Shown here one piece after another: positions 34,924 through 46,706 of a stretch of 64,000 nucleotides of DNA. Below the pieces are notes generated by a model. That model had not been told where the DNA came from and made no database searches. It saw only the letters and a list, made by a program, of their open reading frames with translations. The stretch is taken from NCBI RefSeq assembly GCF_030272615.1, contig NC_081414.1:913515648-913579647 (forward strand). The letters run 5' to 3'. Made by a program: the position numbers and the translations under genes. Positions within the stretch are counted from its first letter, which is position 1; each line of letters starts with the position of its first letter. The stretch comes from Cryptomeria japonica (taxonomy: Eukaryota > Streptophyta > Pinopsida > Cupressales > Cupressaceae).

Positions 34924-35675
34924 GCACTAATTATCTTTCAGAGATTCATCATTCTTAGACAATTTGAAGACAGACACCATAGGAGTTATGACCGGTTTGG
35001 AGTCATCTAACCCAAACTTCTTCAGCAATTCCTTCACATATTTAGTTTGAGAAATAAAGATACATTTTCCAATCTATAAAATCTGCAAACCTAAGAAAAC
35101 TTTCATCTCACCTATCATAGACATCTCAAATTCCTTCTGCATATCACCAACAAACTTCATGCTCAAGTTATCATCACCTCCAAAGATTACATCATCAACA
35201 AACACTTCAACAATTAATATGTTATCATTTTTTATCTTAAAGTACAAATTACTATCAGCGGTCCCTTTATTAAATCCCAATTTCAACAAATACTTATCCA
35301 ATGTAACATACCAGGCCCTAAGGGCTTGTTTCAATCCATAAAGAGCTTTCTTCAGTTTACATACCATGTCTCCATCATTTGATAATGAAAATCCATCAGG
35401 TCGCTCAATGTAGACTTCTTCCTCAAGATCACCATTCAAAAAGGCAAATTTGACATCCATCTGATATACCTTGAAATCTTTATAAGTAGCATATACAAGC
35501 AACAATCTAACAGCTTCAAGTCTGGCTACTGGAGAAAAAGTCTCCTCATAACCAATCCCTTCTTTCTGTGAATATGCTTTGCATACCAGTCTTGCTTTAT
35601 TCCTGACAACTTCACCGACTTCATTCAATTTATTCCTGAATACCCATTTAGTACCAATCACATTATTATCTTTAG
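34924..35675 (-). pseudogene. C4 reverse transcriptase, 3' part
   Basis: Open from the D1 insertion ([36 protein letters not shown]) through [53 protein letters not shown] and FVDDVIFGG. The segment ends near 35074 with [10 protein letters not shown]. The missing upstream words (MPRPKD) lie at 56434 onward, so D1 split the RT at its N-terminal block. Confidence 0.88.
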
Positions 35676-35701
35676 GGGTAAGTGCACCAAGATGGTGAAC
35701 A
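35676..35701 (+). repeat. D1 left terminal inverted repeat
   Basis: 26 bases starting GGGTAAGTGCACC, perfectly inverted at 56408-56433. Imperfect similarity continues to GTGGCCAC at 35707-35714 and on the right at 56392-56399 (GTGGCCAC). Confidence 0.92.
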
Positions 35702-36061
35702 GAAAAGTGGCCACATGCCCAAAAAAAACCAAATTTTTCATCACCCGTGCGGGTTCTAAAAATTCAAAAATGTGCTAGGCTTGGTAACACCAAGCCTAGA
35801 GAAAAAACAATTTAGAAACCCAAAAGTTCCTCAAAACGTGTACGGGTTTTGAGGAACATTTTTTTTAAATAAAAAATTAAAAGTTTCTCAAAACTTGTAC
35901 AGGTTTTGAGAAACATATTTCTTTTGTGTAGGCCACGGGTTTTGGCCATTTTCAACGCCAAAACCCGTAGAACAACAACAAGGAGAAGCAAAAAAGGCAT
36001 AGAACCCGCACGGGTTTGCGACTATTTTGGGTTTTCCCAACATCGAGAGCAATTTTCAACA
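35702..36061. repeat. D1 left sub-terminal hairpin cluster
   Basis: Four perfect or near-perfect hairpins: 35774-35798 (11-bp arms CTAGGCTTGGT), 35826-35857 (arms GTTCCTCAAAAC), 35883-35914 (arms GTTTCTCAAAAC) and 35935-35968 (arms ACGGGTTTTGGC). Additional (A)CCCGTGCGGGTT palindromes are at about 35745 and 36004. These look like clustered transposase-binding sites, by analogy with other TIR transposons. Confidence 0.75.
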
Positions 36062-37270
36062 ATGGCACCCCGTCGAACAAGTAAGATTTGATTTGTTTGA
36101 TTGTTTTTGTTCGCATTTTAATTAAAATAGGGTCTTTTAATTGATTTGAGTTTTGTTTTTATTAATTTGATGTCAGATTCTTCAAGCAATCCTAAAAAAT
36201 GAAATAGACAACAAAGACCTCCTCCTACACAAGCAACACAAGAAAACCTTGTTAACATTGCATAAGAGCAACAAGAAAACCCTCAAAATCTTGAAAATGT
36301 TGCTCCTCAACAACCACCACCACCCTGAAACTCTCCACGTCCTCCATTAGATCATGTAGATGCCACACAAGAGAATCTCATCAATCGCCTTACAAAAAAT
36401 AGTGCCCAAATTTCTATATTGGTGAATAGGTTGAGGACCTCTAGGATTGAGCACCACTCAAGCCTCGCCAGAACACTAGAAACAATGGCTAATAATGCAA
36501 ATGAGGTATCTAGGGAGGTTACGAAATGGGGTTCATGGAGGGATAGATGTCGAACATTTTATGCAGATGGGTTGTCATATGATCAAGTGAAGAAAAATGG
36601 CATAGGTAAAGCTGACATATGTGCTCTTTTCACTGATCCTATTACTAGTAACAACCTAGAACTAAATACAACTCGGTTTCCTATACATTGGTGTGTTGAT
36701 GCTAGGTTGAAATCTTTTTGGAATAGGTGGTATATGGTCTTTGACCAACCACCTTGTAATAATTGGGAGGTGCCTCTATATTTTTTGAGAAAGTTGTATT
36801 GTGAGTTTATCCTCGGTGAGAAGCCTAATTACTTTGACATCCGACAATTTCAGGGTAGAGAGAGAGGCTCTGTGTAGGATAGACCTGGGGCCCATAGGGT
36901 GGTAGACCCACAGCATAGGAGGCATACAGCTCCTAAACCCATGGTTCATGTCACTGTCCCTATATCCTTGAAGGAGTCTATGGAATTACAGACTCTTCAA
37001 GCAGTTGCATCATTGACTGATTTCATTGTTCAACATGGCACACAACTGGTCGGAGCAGAGGATGTACCAGCACCTGCAGCACCTCCTTCATCAGTGGCAC
37101 CTCCTTCATCAGCAACACCTCCTTCCTCAGTGACACCTCCTTCATTAGCAGCACCTCATGCATCATTTGACACAAGCCAACCCATTTAACATATGTGCCC
37201 TACCTTCCAGGGTGTATGTTCTGGTGTAGACACTAACGTAGATGAGGATGGTTTGACATCTCATTCATGT

Positions 37271-38519
37271 TGTAGCATCCTAAAATTGTGACACTTGCAA
37301 TTTCGACTGCATTTTGGTCTTCACGATGGCGACGCAACACACAACCTGAATGGAGACCCCGAAACTTGTCCACGACACTGAAAACTGCATTTTTCAAGCA
37401 CCCTGGCCTGAACCTCCTTGCACCCTGCTGTCCCGGGAGGTGGGACCAGAGCGCCCAGCGCCCTGGTCTCTCAGGACCAGGGCGCCCAGCGCCCTGGTCC
37501 CTGGGTCCTATTTTGGGCCCGGTCTCCTAAGGGGTCTCGGGTCTTTTTGTTTGCAAATTGGAAATTACATTTCCTAGTCGGCCTAAGGTCGGGAAAATCA
37601 GTCTATCAGCCCTAATTGACAAGTATATAAACTACATTTTTCTCTCTCATTTGGAGAGAACACATAACACATACATGACGGAAAAAGCGTGGAAACTATA
37701 CTCAAACATTCAAGCATTCAAGCATTCAAGCATTCAAGCATTCCTTCTAAGTCTCCATTCAAGGCTAAGTGTTGCATTCAAGACAAGGATTCAACCATTG
37801 AAGAGGAGATCACTTACTACATACTACTACAACATACAACAAACAACAACATCTAAACCTTCGCACATAAGGATACAAACATCCTTAGAACAAGGTATTA
37901 GTACTTGTTTTACAGTCATTTACATTTACAGTTCTTGCTCATTTCTTGGTTAATTCCAAAACCGGGGTTTGACCTAAAGGCAAACCCCTAATCCCTAACC
38001 CCCCAATCGTCTTCGCTTTTCTGTGTGTAGGTTGTAGGTACGCGGCTGAAATTGAAAATCTGGAATCCTTGTGCAGAGACGAACAGATCCCCCTTCGTTT
38101 CGCGGATTTTTCGGAGGACCGTGGCGCCAGGCGCCATTGTCCCAACAACTTTTGCTCAAATTTGCAGGACAGCGCCGTATCGACATTTTACTGCTAATTC
38201 CAGGTCCGCAGCTTCATACTGTATTTCTATCTCAGTTTATAAGCGAATCTTTGTCACTTTCTATGCATTCCTAGCTCAATTCCTTTATCAATATTCTTTA
38301 CAAAAGATGGTAGCCTTGTTGTCATAATCCTTGAAATTCATCTAGCATCCAATCTTGCATTATGTGGGATTGGATCTTATGAGTTTCAACCCCTCTTTTG
38401 AATGTAAAGTCTCTCCCCTAAGTGAAAACCATCAACCCTAGAGTGAATCTCCCTTCTCTCTCCTTGGAGTTGGAAGAGGGGAGAGCAACTAGGGTTCGAT
38501 TGGGATTTTCTGCTTTACA
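37271..38519 (+). mobile_element. N5 5' LTR
   Basis: Starts TGTAGCATCCTAAAATTG and ends TTCTGCTTTACA. TATA box TATATAAAC at 37624-37632. It has one extra copy of a 32-bp GC-rich unit (AGGACCAGGGCGCCCAGCG, near 37469) and one or two more CAAGCATT repeats than the 3' LTR. Confidence 0.92.
37624..37632 (+). promoter_or_regulatory. TATA box of N5 5' LTR
   Basis: TATATAAAC, repeated at 44159-44167 in the 3' LTR, about 350 bases from the LTR start. Confidence 0.55.
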
Positions 38520-39689
38520 TTTTGGTGAACCCGACGTGAACATCCTTTCTGATTTTTCATGCTTAGATCTGAAAAAATTGATTACATTTCCATGTTTGAT
38601 CTTTTGCAAAATTTTAGAGGTGATTGCATAAAAACCCTAAATTTTCTTTTTAGTAATTAAGCTTGTGAAATATTTAATTGTTAATGCTTGTTTCAGATCT
38701 ATCCTTCTATTACAAATTATCAATTCATATTTGTGCTTTAATTTTGAAAATTAAGTGGTTAAGTGTCAAAACCCTAATTTTTGAAACCCTCTTGATTCAA
38801 CCTTTGTCTGACAATTTGACCGATCAAAACATCTCCAAATCAGCTGTAACTTTGGATTCCGCAATAAAATCACAATATCTTTCATCCCTGAAAATTTGGA
38901 AAAAAGTTGCGAGGACCGTGGCGCTGAGCGCCATCATCCCCGACATTTTTTTCAAAATTTCGGGAGCGAGATCTTACTGTATTTTCCTGCTAAAATCCAG
39001 AATTTTGGCTGATTTTATCAATTTTAACACCTTCAAAATTACAGTCAAAGTTGGTCTTGTAATTGCTTGGATTAAGGCTTTTAAACATTCAAAAATCATT
39101 GAAACTGAAATTTTGTGTCAAAATTGTGTTCTTACTGTCCTAAATCTGAAAAGTGTGTTAACATTCATTAAAAATTTCAGTGCTTTATTCAAATTCTTGC
39201 ATTTCGTGACTTTTGAAATTAAGTGCTTAATTACAACAACTTTAATTTCCGCTTTCAAAATTGAATTTTGCGTGAAATTGAGTCAACTTTTGAATTTCAA
39301 AACTTGCATTGCTTTTGGCATTCCCTCTAAAATCATAAAATTCAAAATTTCAGTTTCCCTCTCTTTTTCAAAATTCAAATTTTGCATTTTTCGACAATCT
39401 GGGTAGGGTTCAATTTTGAGATTGCAACTTTAATTTGGCCTATCTACAAATCGTAAAATCACTCAATTTTTTCAGATTGGCTTTAAAATCATCATACCTT
39501 TCATCCCTGCAAATTTCGAAAAAAGTTGCAAGGACCGTGTTGCACTCCGAGCGCCACGGTCCCGGACATTTTTTCCAAAATTTCGGGAGACTGTCATGAT
39601 TGCATTTAACAGCTTAAATCCAGAAGATTGGCTGATTTTACTGAAAATTGCTACCTTTAAAATCAAAATTTTCTCTCCTTCTCTAGTGC
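38520..39689 (+). other. N5 leader with repeated GC-rich palindromic units
   Basis: About 1170 bases before the ORF. Two leader units (38880-39010 and 39485-39620) and one unit within the LTR (38080-38210) share CTTTCATCCCTG, GAAAAAAGTTGC, GGACCGTG.CGC...GCGCCA..GTCC and AATTTCGGGAG text. The GC core folds on itself. The primer-binding site is probably 38523-38540. Other frames here are AT-rich noise. Confidence 0.6.
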
Positions 39690-42600
39690 ATGAGTTTTAC
39701 AACAATAAGCCCTACTTACACTATTCCCGTTAGACGAAGCCGTAGAATTAAGTCTTTCCGAGGTTTAATTACCGAGGAGATGGAACCTAATTTGAATAGC
39801 CTTTTTAACGAGGACATGGGTAATTCCTCTAATCCTCCTAATGATGAAGAAGCTCTCCATGAGGTTTCTGAAGAACAAATTTTGAAATTGGATAACCAAT
39901 TTGATGATTTTCGACAATGGATGTCTCAAGAATACCCCGATAGTCAAGCTCTTCCTTTAATTGAGGGTCTAAAACGTATGCTTCAAAGTGATAAGAATGG
40001 AATTGATATTTTGTGTGGTATTGCACACATTGTTGATTCGAATGTGATGCCTATGAAGAGTTGTGCTAAAAATTTAGGTTATACACAACCTCCTACTCAA
40101 GTCAATCATTCTATTCCTTTGATGACTTCTATTACTAGCATACCTGCCTTTACATCAAACATATTGACCACTTCTACACAAGACATTCCTCCTGTGATCA
40201 CTAGTCATGGGGGCAATCCTTCTTCTTCAATTAACCCTCTTCCTTCATTCAATCTGACTTCTTCATTCATTCCTTCAATGAGTGTTCCTATTACATCTTC
40301 ACAAATGAACATGACACAAGGGGGCAATTCATTTAACCATTCCATTCCTCCTTGTAGTATTCCTCCTGTCCAATCATCTCCTATGACTAATTATCATAGA
40401 GTCCCACCACCTTACTCTTTACCTTCTTTCAATAACATAACACCTCCATCTCAATCTAACACATCTAATATGAACTCTTCGACTGAAGCGACCATTAACA
40501 ATCTTGCACAAACTGTCTCTTCTTTATAGCAACAAATTGCCTCTATGAACCAATCTAAGTTTAGTGTGCCCACATTTGATGTTGCGAGCCCACTTTCTCT
40601 TGACATTGTTCGAGCTATTCCTCCTAAACATGTCGAAATCCCGCATTTGGAACTTTATAATGGTAAAGGAGATCCTCTAACACATGTTAAGACTTTTCAA
40701 ACAATTTGTACTGATTTTGCTTATGACCCAAGGTTGCTTGCAAAACTATTCACTAGAACATTAAGAGACAAAGCCCTACAATGGTATTGCTCGTTGCCTT
40801 CCTATTCTATTACTTCTTTTGAACAACTTGCAAATGCTTTCATTCAACAATTTCAAAACAATATAAGTCCTAAAGTTACTTTGATTGATTTAATGCATTG
40901 TAAAAAAGGTGTTAAAGAAAAAGTGACTGATTTCATTGGTAGATATAAGGATTTGTATGCTCAAATTTCCTTTCCAGTGCCTGACAATGATATTCAAAGA
41001 ATCTTTATTTCTAATTTACAAAAAGATATTCGAGACAAACTTCTGTTTTCTGAGTTTACTTCTTTCCAACAGTTGTGTGCAACTCTTCACAATTATCAAC
41101 TGACTGTGAGTCAAATGGAACAATCACATCCTATGGCTCCGAGTGATAAGGGTGATAGCAGTCAACAACCATTTGGAAAGTTTAAACCGAACAGAGATTC
41201 CATCAAATTCAATGAAAACATCATCAACAACAACGTGAATGCAGCATCAGGTGTGCCTCCTATTTCTAAATTTTTCAAGAAAGAAAGAAAGTATACTCCT
41301 TTGAATGAATCATTGCATAGTATTATGAATAAGTTATTGGAACAAAATGTGCTTACTCTTCCTCCTATAAGACAAATTGATCCTGCAAAGATTACTTCAC
41401 CTTATTTTGATAACAAAGCCTTTTGTCAATTTCATCGTCAGCCTGGGCATGATACTGAAAAATGTTTTTCTTTAAAGGGTAAAATTCAAGATTTGATTGA
41501 TAATAATACTATTTCTGTTTCTGGAGTGAATGATAAAGGCAATACATCTGTAGCTCCTCCTAATCAAAATCTTCAGATTTTTACTGATCCATGACCTTCT
41601 CATACTTCTCATGCGATTGAGACTAATGATTCCTCTTTTTCATCTGATGGTCTTGTGTCTATGGCTCCGAATGTGATTAACTTCGTAGAGCAGCAAGAAA
41701 ACCCTAAAGAACCTTCCATCACATTTGATTCCAGTGAAACCATTAGGGCACCTAATGGTCCTTTATATATAGTTGCAAAAGTCAAGAATACACCTTGCCG
41801 TGGAGTGCTTATTGATCCTTCGTGCATGGTTAATGTTATTACTGAAGAATTTCTTTTTACTTTGCCATTGAATCAAGTGATATATGACAAAACAGATGTG
41901 ATTGTGAAACTATTTGATGCATTTTCTTCTCCTGCAATTGGTTCTATTACATTACCTATTGAGGTCCATAACAAATCCCTTGATGTGAACTTTGCTATTA
42001 TTCCATCTTCCGAACAATTTCGTGTGAAGCTTGGCTATCCTTGGCTATCTTCCATGAAAGCTATTGCTTCTCCTATTCATAAGTGTTTGAAATTTCCCCA
42101 TAATGGTGAAGTTGTTACTGTCAATCATAGTCTCTTTAAACCAGCTGAAAGAACTTCTAGCGTTCCTCTTGATTACTTTTGGCCTAAACAATTCCAATCT
42201 CTTCCTCCGCGAAGTGATCATCTTTTCAAATCTTATCAAAAATGGAAGACATATATGATCCTATCTTTAAGTGAACCTAGAACACCTAAACTTGATATTC
42301 CTATCATTCTTGAGATGGAAGTTCTTCCTTTGAAAGATAAAACTAATGTCTTTCCTCAAGAAGATTCCCAACCCATCCCTATGGATGTGATTATGTCTAT
42401 ATCTAATAAACTTCCTAAAAGTAGACCTATCCCTCCTCGTCATGATGGACTTGGTCTCCTTCCTAAACCAAATATTCCTCCCTTATATGGAGCAGTTCCT
42501 CCTCCTTCCTTTTATAGAGAGAAGAGACCTTCTTCTTCTCCTATTATCCAGCCTAAGAGACCACAACCTAAACACCCAAGTGATAGGGATGAGAACATTC

Positions 42601-43106
42601 CTCCTCCTCAATCTTCTTCACTTCCTACTAAGACTAGATGAAATCATTCTGCACGCGAACATCGACGAAAGCGTCGTCTTAGAGCTCAAGCAGCTGCTTC
42701 TCAAACTTTGAAATCTCCAAAAACACCTTCAACAAGCATTATTCCATTTTCTCCTAAACATAAGATGCATGATGGTCTTGATCTTGTGCGAGTTAAAGAT
42801 CCTATTTTTATAAATCTTGATGATGATATAGATGAAAATGTTATTCATGATGAAAATGTTACTTCTCTTGCTTCTGATAGTGAATATGAACTTGTTGATA
42901 TTGATAACCATTTATCCAATGAATTTTCTAAAGCACTTATCCTAGCTCCTAGACAAGAACAATGTGGCTTGGGACATGAACATAGCCCTTGTTTGGATCT
43001 TGTGATAGCTCCATCTGCTGTGTTGGATGTTCCTCCTCTAGCGTGTTCCCTGCCTTCCCGAAACATTGATCAGCAAGATCGGGAGGTAGATGACATGCTA
43101 GACTAG
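39690..43106 (+). pseudogene. N5 gag and protease-like ORF
   Basis: One frame of 1138 codons from ATG 39690 (MSFTTISPTYTIPV), broken only by TAG 40527, TGA 41592 and TGA 42639, each one C-to-T change from a sense codon. Domains: S/T/P-rich N-terminus; retrotransposon gag core at about 40650-41130 (GKGDPLTHVKTFQTICTD ... ALQWYCSLPSYSITSFEQLANAFIQQF ... FIGRYKDLY); a CX2HX...HX4C motif (CQFHRQPGHDTEKC) near 41430; a retropepsin-like fold at 41770-42060 (RGVLIDPSCMVNVITEEFL ... LGYPWLSS). The active site reads DPS rather than D(S/T)G, so proteolysis is doubtful. A P-rich and basic C-terminus follows. Confidence 0.82.
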
Positions 43107-43836
43107 TTTCATTAGCATAGCAGATTCTCTCCTCCTCTCTTGTGTTACTTCTTCTATATGTTATTCTCATTCTTCTATTTGTCGTCCTTAGTGTTGTCTA
43201 CTTGAGGACAATGCAAAGCATTGAGATCTCTCGATCTCTCTCATGTTGACTCAAAAGACACATGTGTTCCCTTCTTCTAGGTGACCTTCCTTGATTGGGG
43301 AATGAAGAACAATTATGCATACATACATATGATATATATACATGAATTATCATACAGCATACTGACCCCAAGGAAAGCGAAGTCACCTCGTGCTTTGTGT
43401 TTTGTGTCTATTATCCTTGGGCTTATCTCACACTTGGGGGCTAAATCCTTGCGATAACGTGCTCCTTTCCTTTCTCATTCTTATATGTATCACTACCTTA
43501 AAGCAATCACCCCCGGTGAGGCGTGTGCGATCGCTTTAACGTAGGGGGGCATACATCCCGTTCATATATGAGAATTTCTTGGCAAATTTAACCTTGCCTT
43601 GAAAATTTTTGATATCTTTCTTGCATGACTCATAGTGAGGGAACCTTACTACTGACAGTCATGGTTCTCCCTCGTGATCTTCCCTTTTACTTTGTCAATC
43701 GAAGTCGTAAGATCCTTAGTCCACTGGGGGCTTGGTGTGTCTTGCCTCCTTGACGTGGTGAAAGTCTTTCAATGTTGTTTCCTTGTACTTTACCGGAAGT
43801 ATGAGCATACATACTCCCGCTAAAGTGGGGGCTAAA
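43107..43836 (+). other. N5 3' untranslated region
   Basis: About 730 bases without a gene. GGGGGCT tracts recur at about 43436, 43722 and 43826; the last, GTGGGGGCTAAA, abuts the 3' LTR and is the functional polypurine tract. Confidence 0.6.
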
Positions 43837-45045
43837 TGTAGCGTCCTAAAATTGCAACACTTGCAATTTCGACTGCATTTCGGTCTTCACGATGGCGACG
43901 CAACACGCAACCTGAATGGAGACCCCGGAACTTGTCCACGACACTGAAAACTGCATTTTTCAAGCACCCTGGCCTGAACCTCCTTGCACCCTGCTGTCCC
44001 GGGAGGTGGGACCAGAGCGCCCAGCGCCCTGGTCCCTGGGTCCTATTTTGGGCCCGGTCTCCTAAGGGGTCTCGGGTCTTTTTGTTTGCAAATTGGAAAT
44101 TACATTTCCTGGTCGGCCTAAGGTCGGGAAAATCAGTCTATCAGCCCTAATTGACAAGTATATAAACTACATTTTTCTCTCCCATTTGGAGAGAGCACAT
44201 AACACATACATGACGGAAAAAGCGTGGAAACTATACTCAAACATTCAAGCATTCAAGCATTCAAGCATTCCTTCTAAGTCTCCATTCAAGGCTAAGTGTT
44301 GCATTCAAGACAAGGATTCAACCATTGAAGAGGAGATCACTTACTACATACTACTACAACATACAACAAACAACAACATCTAAACCTTCGCACATAAGGA
44401 TACAAACATCCTTAGAACAAGGTATTAGTACTTGTTTTACAGTCATTTACATTTACAGCTCTTGCTCATTTCTTGGTTAATTCCAAAACCGGGGTTTGAC
44501 CTAAAGGCAAACCCCTAATCCCTAACCCCCCAATCGTCTTCGCTTTTCTGTGTGTAGGTTGCAGGTACGCGGCTGAAATTGAAAATCTGGAATCCTTGTG
44601 CAGAGACGAACAGATCCCCCTTCGTTTCGCGGATTTTTTAGAGGACCGTGGCGCCGGGCACCATCGTCCTAACAACTTTTTCTCAAATTTGCAGGACAGC
44701 GCCGTATCGACATTTTACTGCTAATTCCAGGTCCGCAACTTCATACTGTATTCCTATCTCAGTTTATAAGAGAATCTTTGTCACTTTCTATGCATTCCTA
44801 GCTCAATTCCTTTATCAATATTCTTTACAAAAGAGGGTAGCCTTGTTGTCATAACCCTTGAAATTCATCTAGCATCCAATCTTGCATTATGTGGGATTGG
44901 ATCTTATGAGTTTCAACCCCTCTTTTGAATGTAAAGTCTCTCCCCTAAGTGAAAACCATCAACCCTAGAGTGAATCTCCCTTCTCTCTCCTTGGAGTTGG
45001 AAGAGGGGAGAGCAACTAGGGTTCGATTGGGATTTTCGCTTTACA
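43837..45045 (+). mobile_element. N5 3' LTR
   Basis: Starts TGTAGCGTCCTAAAATTG and ends TTTCGCTTTACA, 1209 bp. Differences from the 5' LTR are mostly repeat-copy changes and a few transitions, consistent with recent insertion. Confidence 0.92.
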
Positions 45046-46706
45046 CATGTACATGTTCTGGGAGTAGATTCCATGCTTCCACTGCAAAGGATGTGGCCCT
45101 CACCGATAAACTGCTCAATGTGTTGTACCCTCTCTATTAGACACAAGTGCGTTTAATTATGTTTATGACATGTTATCAATTAAGTGACTAAATCTTATAA
45201 AAAGAAATGAATTTTTATTTTTAGATGAATTTAAAGTGACATATAAATAAAATGCATTGCAGGGTGCAGCAGGTGGTGGGAGTACACCACATACTGTTCA
45301 GTCGACTCCACAGTCACGAGTAGTTTTGCCACTAGAGGTAAAGATTTGTAAATTTGTTAAAAATATAATAATACATTGGTTTCAAAATATCTTTTGTTAA
45401 TTATATGTATCATTACTTGGTATTTTGTAGGGCTTATTAGTGGCTGAGATGTCCCAACTTGATGATATCACGCTTTCGGCCATTGAATTTGGCCAAGATA
45501 GCTATGCGGTACCATTTAGATTTATATATTTTTTACTTAAGTGATATATTAAATACATGCTCTTTTCCCTTATGTTAATTTTTTTCCGTTAGTTTACCCC
45601 ACCTGCCTCGAGGACATCTCGTGTGAGAAAACCATCCTCTAGCACTCTGAGGTAGAAAAAGATATCCTCTCGGACACCCAAATGACAAAAGGTAGTTCAC
45701 TACAATTTAAATTCAATTATTGAAATGTATTATGATTAAACATGTATATGTAGATATTGATAAATGCACTTAATTTATTTTTTCTATATACAGAAACATA
45801 TGGGGTTTATGGAATTAATGAATGCATCTGATGTTGATGAGGTTCAGCAGAGGGAAGAGGTGATATCTTCATATTCACTTTGGATTGCATTCTTGCTTGT
45901 TCGAAATAACTAAATCCTTTTATGTCTATATCATATGTTATCATTTTTCATACAGGAAATGGTAATAGTTGCATCAGATTCGACTAGGCCTCCTAAGGTT
46001 ACAGGAGAGCTATATGAGGCTTTGGTGTGCATTTTTTCTACATATGTTAAAAATATTTGTTTTATCTAGTTTGTCAACAACTTTGGGTTATTAACTTGTA
46101 TGATTGTCTTTAAACTATTATAGGCCCCTTCCAAACTTCCTACTATTATTCTACCATTCCATTTTAGTAGAAGTCCTACACGTATATTATGGGATCCAAC
46201 ATGATGAAGGGAAAAGGTATGTCTATCTTAGATCAACTCCTTTTCATTAAGTGCACAACAGAGTTGAAACCATCTAGTTAACTCCTTTTGGATCACTTAC
46301 CATGGATATAGGAAATGGTCGTAACTGATTCATCTGTGACTTTGCCTCCTACGACCACAACACATCCATCTGAGGCTCCGGTATGCTTTAGTTTTTTAGT
46401 CTATTCATTTTTAGTTATTATGTTTTATTTGACATATATGTTATTAACATGTATTAATGTTCTTTTACCAGTTACAACCTCCTTCAGGACATCCCACGGA
46501 TCCTCAACCTCACCCAATTGCAAAAGACGGAGATGAGGTAATCAACATTTAAATTTCAAACAATTTAGAGTTCAGTATTTAGTTATTTTGATATTATAGT
46601 GAGAAAATAAATCTGATTCGACATTTGAATTGTCCTTGTGCAGCCACCTACAGAGCCACCAACTACTTCAAAGAGGCTCGATTTTGATGATCCGCCATGG
46701 TCATAG

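Larger units (their letters stand above)
37271..45045 (+). mobile_element. N5: gag-only gypsy-like LTR element inside D1 gene A
   Basis: LTRs 37271-38519 (1249 bp) and 43837-45045 (1209 bp) are nearly identical; TSD CATGT at 37266-37270 and 45046-45050. The interior has a primer-site-like TGGTGAACCCGACGTG after the left LTR, one ORF of 1138 codons and GGGGGCTAAA tracts before the right LTR. No RT, RNase H or integrase is present, so it depends on a partner element. It is one of the youngest insertions in the window. Confidence 0.92.
36062..46706 (+). pseudogene. D1 gene A: about 11-exon accessory gene of unknown function
   Basis: Proposed exons: 36062-36080 (MAPRRT), 36177-37270 continued after N5 at 45051-45146, 45263-45337, 45431-45508, 45593-45691, 45794-45859, 45956-46024, 46124-46216, 46312-46380, 46472-46537 and 46644-46706, all with GT-AG borders in matching phase. 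The large exon has a Q/P-rich start, then a domain at 36520-36850 (WGSWRDRCRTFYADGLSYDQVKKNG ... FPIHWCVDARLKSFWNRWYMVFDQPP ... YFLRKLYCEFILGEKPNYFDI), then a PP(S/A)S repeat. Stops at 36200, 36263, 36326, 36875, 37187 and 45138 are all in one frame and all explicable as C-to-T or G-to-A changes. A DNA-binding or helper role is only a guess. Confidence 0.7.

Noticed and set aside
35672-35680. PIF/Harbinger assignment of D1 from a TTA duplication and two genes
   Set aside because: With TTA the two ends would be offset by one base; TTAG gives symmetric GGGTAAG termini, and the transposase motifs are not Harbinger-like.
36419-37189. Host gene interpretation of D1 gene A
   Set aside because: It lies entirely between matched TIRs that interrupt a copia RT, so it moved with the transposon; host origin of the domain remains possible.
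38678-39406. 242-codon frame in the N5 leader
   Set aside because: Its composition is Phe/Ile/Lys-rich from AT-rich DNA, it overlaps the repeat units of the leader and has no family resemblance.
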